Position numbers and translations under genes: made by a program | Shown here: piece by piece, positions 44,576-52,913 of the stretch | How the letters are laid out: each line of letters starts with the position of its first letter | Numbering within the stretch: the first letter of the stretch is position 1 | Assembly (NCBI GenBank): GCA_964387025.1 | Contig: CAYLUZ010000012.1 | Coordinates: 1 to 64,000 of the forward strand | DNA: 64,000 nucleotides | Direction: 5' to 3' | Source: PNON01 sp964387025 | GTDB taxonomy: Bacteria > Chloroflexota > Anaerolineae > Anaerolineales > Anaerolineaceae | Notes under the pieces: generated by a model | Told to the model about the DNA's origin: nothing | The model's database searches: none | Seen by the model: the letters and a program-made list of their open reading frames with translations, nothing else

Positions 44576-45489
44576 GTCTAATGGCTTTGTTGGGAGTGTT
44601 TTCCAGTGCCATTTTTTCGGGGACTTCTCTACTGTATGCCACACTTGGCGAGGTGGTGACAGAACGCTCAGGAACCGTCAACCTTGGTCTGGAAGGTGTT
44701 TTATTGGTCAGCGCAGCGACGGGATACGGGGTTACAGTTATGACCGGCAATCCATTCATCGGAGTACTGGCTGCCATGTTGACTGGCGGGTTGGTAAATA
44801 TGGTTTTCGCCTACCTTGTTGTTACCCGCCGCGCCAACCAACTCGCCAGCGGTCTGGCTTTGATGTTCTTCGGTTACGGTCTGAGCGCATTGATCGGTAA
44901 GCCATTTATCGGAAAGATGATCACGAGCCTACCACGCTACATGATCCCGGGACTTGAAGGTCTTCCCCTTCGCTTTACATCTCTTTTCAAATTCGATTTA
45001 CTTATTTACCTGGTCATACCCGCAACTATAATCATCTGGTGGCTGCTATACCGCACACGTTGGGGCCTGGGATTGAGAGCTGTGGGTGAAAATCCAGAAA
45101 CAGCCTACGCATCAGGCAGAAATCCGGCAGTGATCAAATATCAGGCGTTATTTGTCGGTGGGCTTTTGGCGGGTATTGGCGCAGCCCATCTTTCTATTGC
45201 GTTCACCATGAACTGGGCAGAATACATGACCGGCGGTCGAGGATTCATTGCCATCGCTTTGGTTATTTTTTCAAAGTGGCATCCGATCCGTGCGATTGTC
45301 GGCGTCCTAGTTTTTAGTGGTGCTGTCGCAGCTCAGTTGCTCCTTCAAGCCAGTGGAGTGAATGTATCACCATTCATTCTGGATATGATCCCATTTGTTT
45401 TAACCTTAACAGTTCTACTTATTTGGGGCGGTACTCGCAAATATTCTGCGCCTGCTACTTTGGGTCGCGTGTACCAGGGGACTGAATAA
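44572..45489 (+). CDS. BMP-type ABC importer permease 2 (NupQ-like)
   Basis: Second membrane subunit, 305 residues. ERSGTVNLGLEGVLLVSAAT (VNxGxEG) matches the paired permease of BMP importers, and LGLRAVGENPETAYASGRNP is the ATPase contact loop. GGRGFIAIALVIFSKWHPIR near residue 220 is also family-typical. The ATG overlaps the previous stop. The binding-protein gene follows after 82 bp with its own strong ribosome site. Confidence 0.91.
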   Translation: MSLMALLGVFSSAIFSGTSLLYATLGEVVTERSGTVNLGLEGVLLVSAATGYGVTVMTGNPFIGVLAAMLTGGLVNMVFAYLVVTRRANQLASGLALMFFGYGLSALIGKPFIGKMITSLPRYMIPGLEGLPLRFTSLFKFDLLIYLVIPATIIIWWLLYRTRWGLGLRAVGENPETAYASGRNPAVIKYQALFVGGLLAGIGAAHLSIAFTMNWAEYMTGGRGFIAIALVIFSKWHPIRAIVGVLVFSGAVAAQLLLQASGVNVSPFILDMIPFVLTLTVLLIWGGTRKYSAPATLGRVYQGTE

Positions 45490-45571
45490 ACAAAACAGAT
45501 TCGAAAGGAGGTAATAGGAATTTTTTGATAATGGTTAGGTTTTGATTTTTCAATCATACAAGGAGATAGAA

Positions 45572-46759
45572 ATGAGAAAACTATTTGAAATCCTCTCAGT
45601 GTTACTTATAGTGGTGTTTGCACTAAGCGCGTGCGCCACCCCGGCAGCCGCTCCAGTCGTACCACCAACTGAAGCACCGGTTGTTCCCCCAACCGAAGCT
45701 CCAGCCCCGACAGCAGCACCCACCGAAGCTTCAGCTGTGGTGCCGACTGAAGAACCTGTCTGCTTGACCGTTGGCGCGACTTATGGTGGTCCAATAATGG
45801 ATGCTGGCTACAATCAGGCGATGCATGAGGCAGTCATGGCGATCAAGGAAAACATTCCATGTGTGGAGATTATCGAAGCAGAGAATGTTTACGATGAAGC
45901 TGGAGCGACCACTACCATCGAAAACATGATCTCTCAAGGTGCAGGAATGATCTTTGCGACAGCCTATGCCCACCAATACCCAGCCTTGACCCTTTCTCAA
46001 AAGTATCCGGATGTTATCTTCGAACATGTCGGCGGATGGGAAATGGGTGCCAATTTTGCAAATATTTTTGGTAAACCACCGGATGTTTGGTATATGATGG
46101 GTGTTGCTGCTGGAATGATGACCGAAACGAACAAATTGGGTTTTGTTGCAGCATTCCCTCTGGCTTGGACGGATGTTTTTGTGAATGCCTATACACTTGG
46201 TGCTCAGTCTGTTAATCCGGATGTTGAAGTAATTGTTGCCTATACTTTCGGGTGGGGCGATAGTGCCAAGGAAGCTGAGACAACCAATTCTCTGATCAAC
46301 CAGGATGTCGATGTGATTAGCATGCACGTTGATTCACCTCAGACAGTTATATCAACTGCGGAGTCACGCGGAGTCTATTCGATCGGATATCAAAACCTTG
46401 CCGCACAGCAATTTGCTCCAAAATATTGGATCACCGGTTCCGGGTTTACCCTAGGCGGTAAGTTCACCTGGTTGGCATCAACTGTGATTGATAAGACCTG
46501 GTCACCGATATTCTTACGCTGCGGATTGGCCGATGGTTGTATGGCTATCGCTCCTTTCGGTCCGGAAGTTCCACAGGAAGTTAAGGATAAGGTCGCTGAG
46601 GTTCAGTCCGCTTTGGAAGCTGGAACAATTGTAACCTTTGCCGGTCCGATCAAAGATCAAGATGGCAATATCAAGATAAAAGAAGGTGAGGTCTTGACTG
46701 ACGATGCCATGAGCAACGTGGATTGGTTCGTACAGGGAGTTGTTGGTAGCCCGAAGTAA
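45572..46759 (+). CDS. BMP-family substrate-binding lipoprotein
   Basis: Extracellular binding protein of the BMP/Med family, 395 residues from the ATG at 45572, chosen because AAGGAGATAG precedes it and the signal peptide MRKLFEILSVLLIVVFALSA then begins normally. Lipobox LSAC is followed by a Pro/Thr/Glu/Ala linker of about 45 residues. The domain begins VGATYGGPIMDAGYNQAMHE, a variant of the BMP start, and contains FATAYAHQYPALTLSQKYPD and GVAAGMMTETNKLGFVAAFP. Characterised members bind nucleosides or related purines. Here the downstream FdrA-type genes suggest a purine-derived or ureide ligand, by inference. Confidence 0.9.
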   Translation: MRKLFEILSVLLIVVFALSACATPAAAPVVPPTEAPVVPPTEAPAPTAAPTEASAVVPTEEPVCLTVGATYGGPIMDAGYNQAMHEAVMAIKENIPCVEIIEAENVYDEAGATTTIENMISQGAGMIFATAYAHQYPALTLSQKYPDVIFEHVGGWEMGANFANIFGKPPDVWYMMGVAAGMMTETNKLGFVAAFPLAWTDVFVNAYTLGAQSVNPDVEVIVAYTFGWGDSAKEAETTNSLINQDVDVISMHVDSPQTVISTAESRGVYSIGYQNLAAQQFAPKYWITGSGFTLGGKFTWLASTVIDKTWSPIFLRCGLADGCMAIAPFGPEVPQEVKDKVAEVQSALEAGTIVTFAGPIKDQDGNIKIKEGEVLTDDAMSNVDWFVQGVVGSPK

Positions 46760-46761
46760 AT

Positions 46762-46818
46762 CTTTCCATTATATTTCCAGGTGGAGGAAAACTATCCTTC
46801 ACCTGGAAAAATGGAAAG
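46762..46818 (+). promoter_or_regulatory. Long intercistronic hairpin after the BMP binding-protein gene
   Basis: CTTTCCAT (46762-46769) pairs with ATGGAAAG (46811-46818), and TTTCCAGGTG (46774-46783) with CACCTGGAAA (46800-46809), around a 16-base loop. No U-run follows. It divides the importer genes from the FdrA-type genes and resembles the hairpins behind the other three binding-protein genes. Confidence 0.7.
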
Positions 46819-46887
46819 TTCATGCTGAGCGCGGATGATCAGGTTTGATGATCCATGGTCAGGATGAACTTAGAAATGGAGGATGGT

Positions 46888-48129
46888 ATGGATATTAAGC
46901 AGAAGATCGAACAAGCAAATCAACTGGCCTTTAAGAAATTGACGGACGCTGACCCTGTCCTTATGGATATTGCCCCAGCTATTGAGGTGATCCCCGGACT
47001 CGAAGACAAAATGATACTTCATTCGGGGCCGCCCATAAGCTGGGAGAAGATGTGTGGCGCGCAACGCGGTGCCGTGATCGGCGAGGTGATCATTGAGGGA
47101 TGGGCAAGCACTGTTGAGGAAGCCATCAAATTACTTGATCATGGAAAAATCAAACTTGAACCAAATCACCACCACCAGGCAGTGGGTCCAATGGCTGGAA
47201 CGATCTCTGCTAATTCCTGGGTTTTTGTGGTTGAGAATAAAACCTTTGGAAATAGAGCTTTCTGCCGTCAGGTGGAAGGGATGCAGCAGTTTGGTGATTA
47301 CAGTGAAAAAGCATTGGATGGATTGCGCTCCTGGAGGGACATTTTTGCGCCTTCCTTGCGGGCTGCTTTGAAAGCAGAAGGCTACCTGCCACTTAAACCG
47401 ATCATCACGCAAGCGCTGCAAATGGGAGATGAGCTCCATAATCGCCATAGCGCGTCATCGGCATTATTTGGGAATGCAATGGCCATTGGATTGGCCAAAG
47501 CTAGTTTGCCACCCGAAAAACAGATACCAACGCTATATTTACTCAAAAATCACAACCTGATATTCCTGGGGCTGGCCATGGCAGCCGGGAAAGCGATCGC
47601 TGATCCAGCGAGGGATGTCCAATATTCAACCATGGTGACAGCCATGTGCCGGAACGGGATTGAATTTGGCATCCGGGTGAGTGGTCTTGGAGATGATTGG
47701 TTTACAGCACCATCACCTTTCGTAAATGGGCTGTATGTTCCGGGATTTTCCGAAGTAGATGCCGGGTTTGATATGGGCGATTCAGCTATCACAGAAACCG
47801 TGGGGTGGGGTGGTTTTGTTTTAGGCGGAGCGACAGGGATCCTCAGTCTGGTAGGCGGCACCCCTGAAGAAGCCCTGGCGTATTCAAAAGAAATGCATCA
47901 GATCACTATTGGATCGCATCCCACATACAAGATGCCAATATTCGCATTCGAAGGTACACCAACCGGAATTGATATTAGAAAAGTGGTCCAAACTGGCAGC
48001 ACCCCGATAATCGACACGGCCATCGCTCACAAAAATCCTGGTTATCCAAAGATTGGCGCAGGTCTGGTGCGTGCTCCAATGGAATGCTTCAAAAAAGCGC
48101 TGATTGCCTTCAGTCAAAAATATCAATAG
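46888..48129 (+). CDS. DUF1116 protein (YlbE/AllG-like)
   Basis: A 413-residue protein of the DUF1116 family, whose enterobacterial member YlbE (AllG) is one subunit of the oxamate carbamoyltransferase set with FdrA (AllF) and YlbF (AllH). The start at 46888 is chosen for its GGAGG site; an upstream ATG at 46855 lacks one. Family blocks include HSGPPISWEKMCGAQRGAVIGEVI, LEPNHHHQAVGPMAGTISAN and DELHNRHSASSALFGNAMAI. The His-rich LEPNHHHQAVGPMAG is probably in the active site. fdrA follows after 15 bp. No ylbF/allH homologue is seen in the window. Confidence 0.87.
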   Translation: MDIKQKIEQANQLAFKKLTDADPVLMDIAPAIEVIPGLEDKMILHSGPPISWEKMCGAQRGAVIGEVIIEGWASTVEEAIKLLDHGKIKLEPNHHHQAVGPMAGTISANSWVFVVENKTFGNRAFCRQVEGMQQFGDYSEKALDGLRSWRDIFAPSLRAALKAEGYLPLKPIITQALQMGDELHNRHSASSALFGNAMAIGLAKASLPPEKQIPTLYLLKNHNLIFLGLAMAAGKAIADPARDVQYSTMVTAMCRNGIEFGIRVSGLGDDWFTAPSPFVNGLYVPGFSEVDAGFDMGDSAITETVGWGGFVLGGATGILSLVGGTPEEALAYSKEMHQITIGSHPTYKMPIFAFEGTPTGIDIRKVVQTGSTPIIDTAIAHKNPGYPKIGAGLVRAPMECFKKALIAFSQKYQ

Positions 48130-48144
48130 GTTCGAAAGGATAAA

Positions 48145-49668
48145 ATGTTTACCAAGATCACGGTCCGAAAGAACCAGTATTATGATTCTGTCTTTCTGAT
48201 GGGTTTTAATAACCGCCTGTCTAAAGTACCTGGTGTGGTGCAGACTGCTGTATTCATGGGTTCTGATGCTAATAAGGAAGTTCTTATCGGCTTGGGATTT
48301 AACAGTACACATTTCCAAAGTGCATCAGCTAACGATTTAATCGTTGGAATTAGTGCTGAGGCACAGTCTGCCATCGATGAAATTGTAACCAATTTAGATC
48401 AATGGCTAACCGAGGTTACTGTCTCGAAGGCCAGTAGCGAAATTCGTTCGCTAAATCAGGCGTTTTCATATAGATCGGATTCCAATCTGGTTGTAATTTC
48501 TGTTCCCGGAGAGTTTGCGGCGGCTGAAACCCGGAGAAGCCTTGAAGCAGGGAAACATGTGTTCCTATTCAGTGACAATGTATCCGTTGATGATGAAATA
48601 GATCTAAAAAAATATGCCAGCCAGCATGGATTGCTGGTGATGGGACCGGATTGCGGAACCAGTTTGATCGGTGGGGTGGGGATCGGGTTTGCCAACGCGG
48701 TCAGGCGTGGGAATATCGGGGCAATCGCCGCCGCAGGAACAGGTCTGCAGGAATTCACCTCCATGGTTCATAATTTCGGTTATGGAATTTCTCACGCCAT
48801 TGGCACCGGTGGACGGGATTTATCCGACAAGGTGGGGGGAATTACCACACTCATGGCATTGAATGCATTAGAGAAAGACCCCTCCACCGATGTGATTGCC
48901 GTGATATCAAAACCACCGGGTCAAAACACACTAAAGATCGTTGTTGAACAAATCAGCAGGTGTGCAAAGCCGGTGATCTGTTGCTTTATAGGCATTAACT
49001 CACTCATCGATGGAGAGGGGAAAATCTTCAAGCGAGCAAGAAATATCGATGAGGCTGTCAGGTTGGCGATTGAAACCATTGACGGTCACATTATTCAGGA
49101 AGAACCAGTTCACTCAATTCGAATAAAAAAGCACGTAAAAGGAAAGTATCTCCGCGGAGTTTTTGCTGGAGGAACATTCTGCTATCAATCCCAACAGATC
49201 CTGCGTGAAGGAGGAATATTGGTACATTCAAATGCACCTCTAAATAAATCCCTTGGATTGGATTCTCCAACACAAAGTTATGAAAATACGATTATTGACA
49301 TGGGTGATGAGTTCTTTATGGTCGGCAGACCTCACCCGATGATAAATGGCAGCCAACGCGCTTTACGCATTGTACAGGAAGCATGTGATCCGAATGTGGG
49401 CATCCTGTTATTGGATTTTATTCTAGGTTTCAATTCCAGCATGGATCCGGTTGGAGAACTGATCGATTCAATCCAGGAAGCCCAGAAAATTGCCCAATCC
49501 CGGGGTGATGAATTGGAAGTCGTGGCTTCCATCTGCGGAACAGATAACGATTTACAGGATCTGCATATGCAGAAGAAACTACTTATCGAATGCGGGGTAA
49601 CTGTTTTTTCAAGCAATGTTTTAGCGACAAAACACTGTGTTGATTTGTTAAGAGGATCTTATGACTGA
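48145..49668 (+). CDS. fdrA: FdrA-family protein (succinyl-CoA-synthetase-like fold, AllF-like)
   Basis: A 507-residue FdrA homologue. The N-terminal part (about 1-110) starts TKITVRKNQYYDSVFLMGFN. A CoA-ligase-like Rossmann domain follows, with FLFSDNVSVDDEIDLKKYAS, LLVMGPDCGTSLIGGVGIGF and AIAAAGTGLQEFTSMVHNFG, then a second ligase-like domain ending with DNDLQDLHMQKKLLIECGVT. In purine-degrading bacteria FdrA (AllF) works with DUF1116 (AllG) in phosphorolysis of carbamoyl-oxamate. Co-location with DUF1116 and a BMP importer supports a ureide or purine role here. It overlaps the next small gene by 8 bp. Confidence 0.87.
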   Translation: MFTKITVRKNQYYDSVFLMGFNNRLSKVPGVVQTAVFMGSDANKEVLIGLGFNSTHFQSASANDLIVGISAEAQSAIDEIVTNLDQWLTEVTVSKASSEIRSLNQAFSYRSDSNLVVISVPGEFAAAETRRSLEAGKHVFLFSDNVSVDDEIDLKKYASQHGLLVMGPDCGTSLIGGVGIGFANAVRRGNIGAIAAAGTGLQEFTSMVHNFGYGISHAIGTGGRDLSDKVGGITTLMALNALEKDPSTDVIAVISKPPGQNTLKIVVEQISRCAKPVICCFIGINSLIDGEGKIFKRARNIDEAVRLAIETIDGHIIQEEPVHSIRIKKHVKGKYLRGVFAGGTFCYQSQQILREGGILVHSNAPLNKSLGLDSPTQSYENTIIDMGDEFFMVGRPHPMINGSQRALRIVQEACDPNVGILLLDFILGFNSSMDPVGELIDSIQEAQKIAQSRGDELEVVASICGTDNDLQDLHMQKKLLIECGVTVFSSNVLATKHCVDLLRGSYD

Positions 49669-49843
49669 TATGAGTGAAGTTGCAGTTGACATATTATCCG
49701 AACCGCTGGTTGTAATAAATATTGGATTGTATTCGTTTGGTCAAAATATAAAAGATCAAGGAGTAGAGGTAGTACAGGTCGAGTGGAAACCACCGGCAGG
49801 GGGTGACAAGGAAATGATAGACATTCTGGATAAATTACTTTGA
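49661..49843 (+). CDS. Small FdrA-domain protein
   Basis: A 60-residue protein overlapping the fdrA end by 8 bp. LSEPLVVINIGLYSFGQNIK and GVEVVQVEWKPPAGGDKEM match the small stand-alone 'FdrA domain' proteins found next to fdrA genes; WxPPAGGD is their signature. It has no signal or membrane segment. It probably is an accessory piece of the FdrA/DUF1116 complex. The short length is normal for this group rather than a truncation. Confidence 0.8.
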   Translation: MTDMSEVAVDILSEPLVVINIGLYSFGQNIKDQGVEVVQVEWKPPAGGDKEMIDILDKLL

Positions 49844-50164
49844 TCAAAAACCTTTCTATCTGAAAAGATTATTTGATATGCTTGTATTCCTAACAACTCG
49901 AAAATAGTATTTATCATACTACTACTATATTATGAGGGTTGAATTCGAAATTAATAAATAATTTATCTGTCGATTTCATATTGAAGTGATGCCAATACAG
50001 TTGGTTGATATTAGTTGTAGCTATGATTTAAGAATAGAAAACGCGCCAGATTACGTATAAAGATCGGTATTGAAGGGTAGATAGACTGTCGGAATATCTT
50101 CCATCATCATTATTTATCTTAATGTTGCTTTAACACACAGTTCTGGTTGCACACAGTTGCACAC
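49844..50164. other. Right-end region of the second island
   Basis: Gene-free stretch between the FdrA set and the tRNA terminator. It includes GAAGTGATGCCAA (49985-49997), which also stands next to att-like copy 2, and at 50147-50166 the tandem 10-mers TTGCACACAG and TTGCACACAA. These are candidate integrase arm sites. Otherwise it is A/T-rich with no visible gene. Confidence 0.5.
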
Positions 50165-50200
50165 AAAAAAGAAACTCATTCAAAAATGAGTTTCTTTTTT
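50165..50200 (-). terminator. Intrinsic terminator of tRNA-Arg
   Basis: A perfect 16-bp inverted repeat (50165-50180 and 50185-50200) with a 4-base loop and A6/T6 ends, so it works as an intrinsic terminator on the minus strand, 45 bp after the tRNA 3' end. The left arm overlaps the end of the TTGCACACAA repeat by two bases. Confidence 0.8.
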
Positions 50201-50244
50201 GTCTATGTATGGTGTATCTCATGCTTGTTACCGCCACATTTAGG

Positions 50245-50317
50245 TGCCCCCGGCGCGGGTCGAACGCGCAACCAACTGATTCGAAGTCAGGTACTCTATC
50301 CATTGAGCTACGAGGGC
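50245..50317 (-). tRNA. tRNA-Arg (anticodon TCG)
   Basis: A complete 73-nt cloverleaf on the minus strand. The acceptor stem GCCCTCG pairs with CGGGGGC, the D arm is GCTC-AATGGATA-GAGT, the anticodon loop CTTCGAA gives anticodon TCG (codon CGA and relatives), and the T arm is GCGCG-TTCGACC-CGCGC. Discriminator A; CCA is not encoded. Its 3' 50 bp are repeated at 38.7 kb and, damaged, at 19.4 kb, which marks it as an integration site. A TATAAT box lies 11 bp upstream of the 5' end. Confidence 0.95.
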
Positions 50318-50327
50318 AATATTCGTG

Positions 50328-50333
50328 ATTATA
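50328..50333 (-). promoter_or_regulatory. Promoter -10 box of tRNA-Arg
   Basis: TATAAT on the minus strand, ending 11 bp upstream of the mature tRNA 5' end, the usual distance for a tRNA gene with a short leader. No clear -35 hexamer. Confidence 0.6.
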
Positions 50334-50436
50334 CCCGATATTAAGCCTGTATTCCACTTGTTCATAAACCAACGGCGGTTACAATTCAGGAAACGATCAA
50401 TGATTATCTATGCGCATTTTTCCTTAACTGTTGGGG

Positions 50437-51237
50437 TCAGTTGATCCGCGCTCGAAGCTGAATGCTCGTCAATAAATGCTGAATATCCATTGAATTGGTC
50501 TCGATCTCCATCCGGATTGCCTGTTGTGGACAAATTTCGACACATCTACCACAGGCTTTACACTTGCTTGTAATGATCGCTGCCGGAGAATGTAATTCTA
50601 TCGCTTGAAATGTACAGGTATCCAAACAGGTTCCACAGCCTATACAATCTGAGGTGATCTCCACTTTTATTCCGGGAATAGGTTTGACACTTTCCTGAAA
50701 CGTATCCGGACCTAGAGTCACCGAACTTTGCAGAGTGCAGCAACACGGGCAGCAAAAACATATCCCTAGCATTTTCCGATAGTCAATCCCCAGTACAGCT
50801 GCATCGAACCAGGAATGGATGATCGTTGGAGATAGTGATAGTGCCATCCCCCTATTGATATGGGCAAGTGCTTCTTCCCGGGAAACAGTGTGAGCCATGC
50901 TGGAGTGGATTTGTTCGGCACCTTCGCCCAGGAATAGACAACCTAGATCCAAAGGATACTCTTCACACACCTCGACGGTACGACATAGGCATGAATTCAT
51001 CACTACATGTGTGGAAGATTGCTCTACAAGTTTTTCCAACAATTGTCGCGGTAGTATGGAATTTGCAGGTATCGGGATATCCTGTTGAATGGGTAGAATG
51101 ACAGCGTGATTATACTTGCCGGAAAACGCTGGAGCGAATATCCGATCAAATGGTTTTCGACGCAAGAGTGGATTCATCCATCTTGCCATCGGCCAGAATA
51201 ATGATAGAAATTGAAAAAGGGGCTTCGAAAGGCTCAA
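50437..51237 (-). CDS. Cys-rich 4Fe-4S ferredoxin-domain protein
   Basis: A 266-residue protein. The C-terminal part (about 205-255) is a 2[4Fe-4S] ferredoxin: CIGCGTCLDTCTFQAIEL and CKACGRCVEICPQQAI. The N-terminal part has two further Cys groups, NSCLCRTVEVCEE...GCLFLG (about 100-125) and ICFCCPCCC (about 163-171), which could bind another cluster. Such proteins occur in anaerobes and are annotated only as 4Fe-4S binding proteins. Probably cytoplasmic or membrane-associated electron transfer. It is the last gene before the tRNA, with no obvious operon partner except the hydrolase gene 20 bp upstream. Confidence 0.8.
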   Translation of the reverse strand: MSLSKPLFQFLSLFWPMARWMNPLLRRKPFDRIFAPAFSGKYNHAVILPIQQDIPIPANSILPRQLLEKLVEQSSTHVVMNSCLCRTVEVCEEYPLDLGCLFLGEGAEQIHSSMAHTVSREEALAHINRGMALSLSPTIIHSWFDAAVLGIDYRKMLGICFCCPCCCTLQSSVTLGPDTFQESVKPIPGIKVEITSDCIGCGTCLDTCTFQAIELHSPAAIITSKCKACGRCVEICPQQAIRMEIETNSMDIQHLLTSIQLRARIN

Positions 51238-51257
51238 TGTCTATTGTATGCTTTCAA

Positions 51258-52742
51258 TTATTCCACATTAAAATAATTGTAGATTGCCTGTGATAGTTCT
51301 GCCACCATTTTATTGGATGGGTCCCATACGACCTGCACAGGGTCGTGTAAAAAGATGGAGACTATGTAATTTCCTCCAGGTGTATAGATTATCCCCGAAT
51401 CTCCCATGGTATGGATCAATCCATCTGATTCTGTTGCATAGGCATGTTTATGAGCAACCTTCATTCCCTCCGGCAGCCCGGCCTGCAATAATATGGCGAC
51501 AGTTTTATTATTGGCCAAAAACTCGATCATTTGCTGGCATTCAGCCTGGCTGATCTCGCCCGGGAAAGCAGCAGCAAATGCACCACCGCCACTTTCTGCG
51601 CACATATAAATATCACCTAACAAGGTGCCAATGTCTGAAGGTGTAGTCTGGCTGAAAGGATCAGGGTCTGTGTTGATATCTGTCCGTTGGTTGGCAGGAG
51701 TCTGGATACGCTGTAGAAAAATGGGTTTGGCCATATAGGCACCCAGGAAAGTATTTGGTAACCCCAGCATTTGCATATCCTGGGTGATTTCGAGGGGAGC
51801 GACACCTTCTGACATTACGGCTTCCATGAGCGTATCAGCAGGGTCATTCCCGGATTGTTCGATCATTAATCGCATTTGATCCAGAATATTTTGCGGTGTT
51901 GGTTCATCCACGCGTTTCATGATCGATACCATGATCGGGATTTTGATCGTACTTTCGGCAGAGAATGCGATATCAGGATCGACCAATAGTGTGCTTCCAT
52001 TCTGGTAGCCAAAATGAATGGTTTCATTGGATTGCAGATCATCCAGGTAGATATCCACTATTCCATCAAATTTATTAACTGCAATTATCTGCTGTAATAA
52101 GATCTCGAGATTCTTTAATGAAGGACGTGGGGCAGCTGTATTATCTAATGAAAGATTGACTACTCTAATCGTAGGTGACCGTAAAGCATCTTCGATGAGT
52201 TGAACAGCACGGTCTATATTGAGTACATTTCCAGGTTTTCCCGGCAGAAATCCCGTGCTCCCTGGAATAGGTTGTGGTGGCGTAGGTGGTTGATCATACC
52301 GTGTTGCAATCTCTGATTGAAGATAAGTTCGCAGTCTATCTTCAACAAAGTCTGCTTTTAATGGTATCTCTGTCGTGGGTAAAGGTTGACCCCATAAATA
52401 ATCCCAAAACCCGATCCAAAATGGTTGACTTGTGCGCTGTAGATCTCCTGCGGTAAGCATTCCTTCAAGATCTAGTTCAAAGCCCGCGATATTTGGTTTT
52501 ATCTGAATGACTGCTTCATTGTAGCGAAGTTCTACAGGATATGAGAATGCGACGAGTAATCGTTGAGCGGCAACCTGCCTCCCCAACCCACCGACAGAAA
52601 CACCTGCAATGGTCAATCCTGGAGGAAAATTAGACCGGATCCGGCTAAAACCGATCAATTGAGTTGTTGTAAGGATAACTGCGCTGAATATGAAAAAAAC
52701 GGATATCCATCTTAACGCAGAAAATGAATTTCTTCTTCTCAA
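51258..52742 (-). CDS. Class A beta-lactamase-like serine hydrolase with a PG-binding-4 domain
   Basis: A 494-residue exported protein. A membrane anchor at residues about 10-30 is followed by a YoaR/PG_binding_4-type region (GLTIAGVSVGGLGRQVAAQRLL, about 40-215). The C-terminal domain (about 225-490) keeps the class A/penicillin-binding triad: SAESTIKIPIM (SxxK), EQSGNDPAD (SxN) and AHKHAYATES (Lys-His-Ala in place of KTG). This Chloroflexi-type arrangement suggests a cell-wall-acting or protein-processing hydrolase. Whether it hydrolyses beta-lactams cannot be told; the usual omega-loop Glu is not evident. Confidence 0.8.
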   Translation of the reverse strand: MRRRNSFSALRWISVFFIFSAVILTTTQLIGFSRIRSNFPPGLTIAGVSVGGLGRQVAAQRLLVAFSYPVELRYNEAVIQIKPNIAGFELDLEGMLTAGDLQRTSQPFWIGFWDYLWGQPLPTTEIPLKADFVEDRLRTYLQSEIATRYDQPPTPPQPIPGSTGFLPGKPGNVLNIDRAVQLIEDALRSPTIRVVNLSLDNTAAPRPSLKNLEILLQQIIAVNKFDGIVDIYLDDLQSNETIHFGYQNGSTLLVDPDIAFSAESTIKIPIMVSIMKRVDEPTPQNILDQMRLMIEQSGNDPADTLMEAVMSEGVAPLEITQDMQMLGLPNTFLGAYMAKPIFLQRIQTPANQRTDINTDPDPFSQTTPSDIGTLLGDIYMCAESGGGAFAAAFPGEISQAECQQMIEFLANNKTVAILLQAGLPEGMKVAHKHAYATESDGLIHTMGDSGIIYTPGGNYIVSIFLHDPVQVVWDPSNKMVAELSQAIYNYFNVE

Positions 52743-52913
52743 AAGTCCTCTTTTCTCATTACTAATTTCATAATTCTACCAAGTATACAGTAAATATGTT
52801 TATTTTTTAGGTAATATTTATGAATCTTCAAAAGGATATTCAGTATAATACTAAAACGATTATACATAAACGCGAAGAGGTCCTTCATTAACGATCGAAT
52901 AAAATCAATTCGG

